DNA of 27,765 bases, taken from NCBI GenBank assembly GCA_024638395.1, contig JAHEKK010000002.1, positions 1-27,765 on the forward strand. Direction: 5' to 3'. The DNA comes from Gemmatimonadota bacterium. Lineage in GTDB: Bacteria; Gemmatimonadota; Gemmatimonadetes; Longimicrobiales; Gaopeijiaceae. Shown in pieces: positions 23,792-27,765 of the stretch; within the stretch, counting starts at the first letter, position 1, and every line of letters begins with the position of its first letter. The notes beneath the pieces are model-generated. The model had not been told where the DNA came from and ran no database searches. It saw nothing but the letters and a program-made list of their open reading frames with translations. The position numbers were made by a program, and so were the translations under genes.

Positions 23792-24337
23792 TCAGGTCGG
23801 AATGGCGTCACCTCTCCTACACCAGATCATCGTCGGTGGCGCGCCTGCGCGTGAGGGCGATCGTGTCTCCGCGTGCACGAAGCCGAGCTTGAACGCTATG
23901 CGTATACTGGCCGCATGGTCGGATCGGCAATGCAGCTCGATGGAGGACACGCCCGGCAGACCCAGCCCGACTTCGCACAGCGCTGCCGCCGAGCCCGTGG
24001 CGATCCCCCGCCCGGCGGCGTCGCTCCGGACCCAGTAGCCCACCTCCATGGCCTGGGGTCCTACACGTCCATAGAGGCCCGCTCCGCCCAGGATCCGGGT
24101 CTCGGCCAGGTCGAAAACCGCGTACAGAAGGTTGCGGCCCTCCTCGAAGTCCTTCCTGTAGCCCTCGATGCGTCGCTCAAGGGCCGGTGGATCGTCCACT
24201 CCCTCCAATACCCAGGGCGTCCACGAGAGTAGCTCGGCCCGGCTGGCGTCGAGGGCGTCCTGCAGGAGGGGGGCGTCAACGCGTTCCCACCGTCTCAGGA
24301 CGACGCCGGCACGTTGGATCCGAGGAGGCACCGTCAA
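23792..24337 (-). CDS. GNAT acetyltransferase, RimJ/RimL type
   Basis: A 181-residue N-acetyltransferase. It follows the RimJ/RimL-type pattern: LRRWERVDAPLLQDALDASRAEL at the N-terminus, LYAVFDLAETRILGGAGLYGRV on the central strands, MEVGYWVRSDAAGRGIATGSAAALCEVG containing the acetyl-CoA loop (RxxGxG/A type AAGRGIATG), and the late signature ELHCRSDHAASIRIAFKLGFVHAE. Substrates may be ribosomal protein N-termini, amino acids or small amines; the sequence does not tell. The start is uncertain: TTG at 24337 or GTG two codons later at 24331, neither with a strong ribosome site. It is divergent from the small-peptide gene and shares its 238-base regulatory gap. Confidence 0.85.
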   Translation of the reverse strand: MTVPPRIQRAGVVLRRWERVDAPLLQDALDASRAELLSWTPWVLEGVDDPPALERRIEGYRKDFEEGRNLLYAVFDLAETRILGGAGLYGRVGPQAMEVGYWVRSDAAGRGIATGSAAALCEVGLGLPGVSSIELHCRSDHAASIRIAFKLGFVHAETRSPSRAGAPPTMIWCRRGDAIPT

Positions 24338-24369
24338 CCGCCGATCGTCCTCCGCGGCGTCCCCTCCAG

Positions 24370-24410
24370 TGTCCGCATCCGGGGACCCGCGTGTCCGGAA
24401 TTGGACACGC
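24370..24410. promoter_or_regulatory. Two tandem palindromes, possible activator sites
   Basis: Site A is TGTCC (24370-24374), 8 bases, GGACC (24383-24387). Site B is GCGTGTCC (24389-24396), 6 bases (GGAATT), GGACACGC (24403-24410), a perfect 8 bp inverted repeat. The shared half-sites are TGTCC/GGACA. Their centres are 21 bp apart, two helical turns, so bound dimers would lie on the same DNA face. They lie about 120 and 140 bases before the predicted start of the small-peptide transcript, the usual distance for sigma-54 activators. Confidence 0.6.
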
Positions 24411-24494
24411 CTGCCAGGCCGATCACTCCCTCGACGACAGCACGGTGCCTCCGAAACCCAATGACGACGGGAGCTTCCACGAACGACGCAACCC

Positions 24495-24511
24495 TGGCAC
24501 GCGCTGTGCCA
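24495..24511 (+). promoter_or_regulatory. Candidate sigma-54 (-24/-12) promoter
   Basis: TGGCACG (24495-24501), four bases, then GTGC (24506-24509) matches TGGCACG-N4-TTGC with one mismatch and has the obligatory GG-N10-GC spacing. Transcription would start near 24521, leaving a leader of about 55 bases. The element is also a 6 bp inverted repeat (TGGCAC-N5-GTGCCA), so an operator for a dimeric repressor is the main alternative. Confidence 0.5.
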
Positions 24512-24562
24512 TCAAAGGGGTATGGAAGCGGCGAGGCGAACGGCGCCCGACCGCACGGGTGG

Positions 24563-24571
24563 AGGAGGTGA
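24563..24571 (+). promoter_or_regulatory. Near-perfect Shine-Dalgarno of the small gene
   Basis: AGGAGGTGA is fully complementary to the usual bacterial 16S rRNA 3' tail and ends four bases before the ATG at 24576. It is the strongest ribosome site seen in the window and fixes the start of the small gene. Confidence 0.8.
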
Positions 24572-24575
24572 GACG

Positions 24576-24776
24576 ATGCGTGCCAGATACCAGACAAATC
24601 CAAAAGTCGCAGCCTTCGGGTTGATCCTTTCATTGGGACTCATCCTCGGAGGACAGGAAGCCGAGAAGCGACCCGTGGCCGATGCCGATGCGGTCGAGCA
24701 CGGACAGCTGCTCGACGTCGAGCCCGTGATCAAGGACGCAAAGGTCCAGGCGCACCTCGACCTCCTGGCTTGTTGA
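24576..24776 (+). CDS. Small single-span or exported peptide, unknown
   Basis: A 66-residue product with a short basic N-terminus (MRARYQTNPK), one hydrophobic segment (residues about 11-27, VAAFGLILSLGLILGG), and a charged, mostly acidic tail (QEAEKRPVADADAVEHGQLLDVEPVIKDAKVQAHLDLLAC) ending in Cys. I do not recognise the family. The hydrophobic part could be a membrane anchor or an uncleaved/cleaved signal, with the tail outside. Reality of the gene is argued by its near-perfect ribosome site, the candidate sigma-54 promoter and the two palindromes upstream. The 74 bases after the stop carry no convincing terminator. It converges on the serine hydrolase gene. The longer frame from 24522 is rejected because it lacks a ribosome site. 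Confidence 0.7.
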   Translation: MRARYQTNPKVAAFGLILSLGLILGGQEAEKRPVADADAVEHGQLLDVEPVIKDAKVQAHLDLLAC

Positions 24777-24850
24777 CACTTCCGAGCAACGCCATACGGC
24801 GAACGTACCGAAGGTTTTGGCCCGGAGTTTGAGCCTCCCCTGTCTGCCGT

Positions 24851-26824
24851 TCAGGACTCCTTCCTGAAACGCACGCCCTTGGTTCGAACGTTGTTCACGG
24901 TGAAGCCGACGACGTCGCCGCTCCCGTCCCGCTCGAAGGACACGGTGGCGAGGAAGAATGCCGACCCCGCGAATTCGTCGTCTCCCCGGGGGCTGAGTTC
25001 GATGGGCGGCATGTTGAGCTGGCGGACCGAAAGCACCCCGTCTCCAGCCTCGACCACGTAATACACTTCCAGTTCAGGCGAGAAATAGCGCCCCTCGAAG
25101 GCCGCGAGCTCGAGAGCCGTGGGCACTCCGGCGTCGATACGGCTGAGTCGGGTTTCGCCGGCCTGCGAGAGCGTCGCTTCGTCCACCGACCCGTCGCTCG
25201 CGGTATGGAACGTGATCGTGGCCTCCACCGACGGGACGGCGAAGGTAGAGTCGGTCGTGGCCACCATCGTGAGGCGCGCCTGTCCTTCTACTTCAATCGT
25301 CAAAGACCCGTCAGCGACGCCGAACGTAACCTTCGGGCCGGCCTCCACGACCCATTCACCTGCCAGCGCTTCCAGCCTGGCTGCGGCAACCTCTACACTC
25401 CCGCCCTCGGCCACCTTCTCCGCAATGGGCTCGAGTTCCGCCGAGAAGAAGACGTCGCCGAGGCGAGTCCCGACGCCTAGATCGAAGAGTGCGTTGTTGC
25501 TCATGATGATCACGCCGCCGTCGAACTCGGGGTAGTAGCCCAGGTAGGCTCGATGGGCCACGTCGCCACCGGTATGGGCGTAGAGTCGCCGACCACGCCT
25601 GGTGGATACGCCGAGGCCGAGGCCGTACCCCGTGGTGTCCCCGTTCGCGAGCACGGCGGACGTGGTCAACTGCCGGACCCCCTCAGCACCTCCCAGTTCC
25701 GGCTCCGCGTAGTTCCCCAGCCAACGCGCCAGGTCGGAGACCGTCGTATAGATCCCACCGGCGCCCGCCGAGGCGGCCAGGTCACGGGCCGTGCGATAGC
25801 CTCGCCCCTCTTCCGGCACGTAGCCCTGGGCGCTCCCCGGAATGACCTGGCCCTGGATCATCTTGACTCGCGTATCGGACATCCCCAACGGCTGAAAGAC
25901 CCGGGCCCTCATGAAGGCGTCGAAGGACTCTCCCGATACGCGCTCAACCACATAAGACAGCAGGATGAAGCCGGTGTTGTTGTAGTTGTACTCCGTATTG
26001 GGAGGCGCCTGCCGCTCCGTCTGGCGCTGAACGACCTGGATCGCCCTGCTTCGGTCGAAACCATCCTCTCCCCGGTACCCGGTCAAGGGGAGGAGATTGT
26101 AGATCTCACGATACCCGCCCGTGTGGTTGAGCAGATTGCGAAGGGTCACCGGATCCCCGAGGTCCGGAAGCTCCGGTAGATGGTCCCGCACGTCGTCGTC
26201 GAGAGACAGCTTCCCGTCCTGCTCGAGCAGAAGCAGCGCCATCGCCGTGAACTGCTTCGATACCGAACCGATGTTCGAGATCGTGGCAGGGCGGAAGGGA
26301 ACACCATGCTCGAGGTTCGCCATTCCGTAGGCCCGGCTCAGCCGGAGGGCCCCGTCCTTCACGATGCCCACCACGACCCCGGGTCGATCCGTCCCCGAGT
26401 AGGGCCGCATCAGTTGGTCCAGGCGGTCCGACGGGTCCGCTGCGACCGGCTCCACCGTGAGGAGTCGAACGCGGGGCCTCACCGTCGCTTCTTCTTCCGT
26501 CGACTCCACGCGCATCCGGAAGGTGCCGGACGTCTCGCTACTCAGCACGAAGGGCTCCGGACCCCGGTCGAGGGCGTCGAAGGTGGCCAGGATCTCATTC
26601 TCTGGACCCAGTAGCGACAGTCGAACGTCACCGTCCTGCTGGTCTACTTCCCCATAGACGAACTGGTCCGTCTGGAGCTCGATCGTGAATTCGGACGAGT
26701 CCCCTGGCGCCAGGGTGATCCGCCGTTCGTCCCCCACCGCCAACGGCCCGGCGTCCTGACTCAGTAGGGGGAAAGGCGAGAGGCCGAAGAGGACAAATAG
26801 AAAGCAGGCAGCAGTACGCCGCAT
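24851..26824 (-). CDS. Secreted serine hydrolase, class C beta-lactamase fold
   Basis: A 657-residue exported protein with signal peptide about 1-23 (ACFLFVLFGLSPFPLLSQ). Residues about 25-120 form a beta-sandwich-like domain resembling pre-peptidase C-terminal (PPC) domains. Residues about 135-465 are the penicillin-binding/class C beta-lactamase domain: nucleophile and base S187-x-x-K190 (GSVSK), Y281-N-N283 (YNNTGF), and H417-T-G-G (YAHTGG). About 190 further beta-rich residues form a C-terminal extension, perhaps a DUF3471-like pair. Likely activities are D-amino-peptidase or esterase rather than antibiotic resistance; the substrate is unknown. The ATG at 26824 has AAGGAG upstream and begins the signal peptide; upstream in-frame starts are rejected. 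Confidence 0.92.
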   Translation of the reverse strand: MRRTAACFLFVLFGLSPFPLLSQDAGPLAVGDERRITLAPGDSSEFTIELQTDQFVYGEVDQQDGDVRLSLLGPENEILATFDALDRGPEPFVLSSETSGTFRMRVESTEEEATVRPRVRLLTVEPVAADPSDRLDQLMRPYSGTDRPGVVVGIVKDGALRLSRAYGMANLEHGVPFRPATISNIGSVSKQFTAMALLLLEQDGKLSLDDDVRDHLPELPDLGDPVTLRNLLNHTGGYREIYNLLPLTGYRGEDGFDRSRAIQVVQRQTERQAPPNTEYNYNNTGFILLSYVVERVSGESFDAFMRARVFQPLGMSDTRVKMIQGQVIPGSAQGYVPEEGRGYRTARDLAASAGAGGIYTTVSDLARWLGNYAEPELGGAEGVRQLTTSAVLANGDTTGYGLGLGVSTRRGRRLYAHTGGDVAHRAYLGYYPEFDGGVIIMSNNALFDLGVGTRLGDVFFSAELEPIAEKVAEGGSVEVAAARLEALAGEWVVEAGPKVTFGVADGSLTIEVEGQARLTMVATTDSTFAVPSVEATITFHTASDGSVDEATLSQAGETRLSRIDAGVPTALELAAFEGRYFSPELEVYYVVEAGDGVLSVRQLNMPPIELSPRGDDEFAGSAFFLATVSFERDGSGDVVGFTVNNVRTKGVRFRKES

Positions 26825-26907
26825 CGGGGAGCTCCTTGGGCGGGAGGTTCTGTGCCTCAGAATAGGGGCCACCGTACACCACGAACCAGGGGTGGCCCAG
26901 CGTCATC

Positions 26908-27624
26908 TCAAGACGATGACCGCTCACGCTCCGCGACAACCTGCATCCGCCGGGCCTCCGTCGACGGAGGTCGGTCGGCGTCGAACCACGCGCAGCTGAA
27001 GAGCGGCCGAAGCCCCGCTTGAACCATGGCCGCCTTCAGCTCCCCCTCAGAATAGACGCGCCAGTCGAACTCGTCCCCCCCGGGCCCGCTTTCGTACCTG
27101 AGCGAGACCTGGTAGCGATTCTCGACCAACCGGCTGCTTCTCCGACACCGACGGCCATCAGGGCTCTCCAGGACGTCTTGCTCCACCGCAGGCAGGGCGG
27201 TGCGGTTGTAGACGTCCACGACCAGGCGCCCCCCTGTCCTCAGCCTCCGGCCCATGGCGGCCAGAACGGCGAGATTCTCTTCCCCTGACCCGTACCCAAA
27301 GCTCTGCCAGAGACACAGCACCCCATCGAAATCGTCGGCCAGGGTGTCGAGGTCGGACATGTCCAGGAGCGCGAAGGCTGCGCCGGGGGCACGGGCTCGC
27401 GCCGCCTCGATGGCCGAGTCCGAACGGTCCACCCCAAGGATCTCGTATCCGAGAGACGCAAGCGCCGCGGCGTGTCGGCCCGTTCCACAGGCCACGTCAA
27501 GCAACCTGGGGAAGGCGTTCACAGCGAGGTGACGGCGAATGAAGTTCACCTCTGCCTCCACCCGGGGGCCACCGCCTGCCGGCAGGAAGAAGTCGAACCA
27601 GGCTTCAGAGTAGTCGTTCACCAT
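26908..27624 (-). CDS. Class I SAM-dependent methyltransferase
   Basis: Rossmann-fold methyltransferase of 238 residues. Motif I is LLDVACGTGRHAAALA, followed by the acidic motif II end (ILGVDRSDSAIEAARARA), the FALLDMSDL post-II strand and the DGVLCLWQSFGYG motif IV region. The C-terminal half has the antiparallel strands seen in small-molecule methyltransferases (NRYQVSLRYESG...DWRVYSEGELKAAMVQAGL). The methyl acceptor cannot be inferred. The start is uncertain: ATG at 27624 (VNDYSEAWFDFFL, where similarity to relatives begins) is preferred over GTG at 27660, which adds 12 residues. It is 83 bases upstream of the serine hydrolase gene on the same strand. Confidence 0.88.
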   Translation of the reverse strand: MVNDYSEAWFDFFLPAGGGPRVEAEVNFIRRHLAVNAFPRLLDVACGTGRHAAALASLGYEILGVDRSDSAIEAARARAPGAAFALLDMSDLDTLADDFDGVLCLWQSFGYGSGEENLAVLAAMGRRLRTGGRLVVDVYNRTALPAVEQDVLESPDGRRCRRSSRLVENRYQVSLRYESGPGGDEFDWRVYSEGELKAAMVQAGLRPLFSCAWFDADRPPSTEARRMQVVAERERSSS

Positions 27625-27765
27625 CGTGCAGGGCTCGTCGGCGGTCTGGGCGAAGGTCACGACATCGGAAAGACCCTTCGACGTACAATCCTAGCGAAAC
27701 CTGAATCGCCAAAGCGACCATTGGGCTAGCTCTCTGGACCCGCAAGCGACTCCACGCCCGCCAGG

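Noticed and set aside
24522..24575. Longer form of the small peptide starting at 24522
   Set aside because: No ribosome site, and the predicted transcript start lies at the same place. The ATG at 24576 has a near-perfect Shine-Dalgarno.
24790..24801. Small inverted repeat CGCC-ATAC-GGCG after the 66-residue gene
   Set aside because: Only 4 bp arms and no T-tract; not convincing as a terminator.

Overview
The window is GC-rich bacterial DNA, densely coding on both strands, with frequent GTG/TTG starts and many 1-4 bp gene overlaps. The gene content is chromosomal housekeeping, with no phage, transposase, CRISPR or plasmid genes. Codon use, the gene set (class 1B dihydroorotate dehydrogenase, CxxC-containing YggX, a DksA-like protein lacking half its zinc ligands, an AsmA-like giant, a class C-type serine hydrolase) and the cysS/tRNA-Thr edge fit an uncultured member of Gemmatimonadota. 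That assignment is inference; no 16S rRNA gene or marker search was available.

Layout. Positions 1-483 hold no protein gene. They contain two tandem copies of a tRNA-Thr-associated repeat (identical flanks, diverged core), one with a truncated tRNA-Thr. From 484 to 11360 twelve genes run on the minus strand, read as pyk - PhnP-like metallo-beta-lactamase - pgi - ytxH - yihY - transaldolase - smpB - N-acetylmuramoyl-L-alanine amidase - pyrD - pyrF - NTF2-like secreted protein - cysS. The smpB-to-NTF2 stretch is a chain of overlapping stop/start codons (TGATG, ATGA, GTGA, GTGA). The set combines glycolysis (pgi, pyk), the pentose phosphate link (transaldolase), pyrimidine synthesis, trans-translation and wall turnover. 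A perfect TATAAT box sits in the 159-base gap before the transaldolase.

From 11437 to 13627 lie an RNase D homologue (plus), a DksA/TraR-like regulator (minus) and a small YggX-type Fe(II)-trafficking protein (plus). From 13682 to 18911 is an amino-acid/nitrogen block: ornithine aminotransferase with its own good promoter, a nitrilase, a secreted AbgB-like M20 amidohydrolase divergent from it, and an ArgE/DapE-type M20 peptidase. The last is coupled to threonine synthase and a 930-residue AsmA-like protein (stops overlap starts), preceded by a LEA2-like lipoprotein and a GNAT acetyltransferase, all on the minus strand. The right end holds a secreted serine beta-lactamase-like hydrolase and a SAM methyltransferase.

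The most interesting stretch is the 238-base divergent gap between the GNAT gene and a 66-residue single-span peptide gene (24576-24776). It contains two palindromes whose centres are 21 bp apart, then about 100 bp downstream a GG-N10-GC element with a full TGGCACG, then a near-perfect Shine-Dalgarno and the small gene. This is the expected layout of a sigma-54 promoter with tandem activator sites, driving a small unrecognised membrane or exported peptide.
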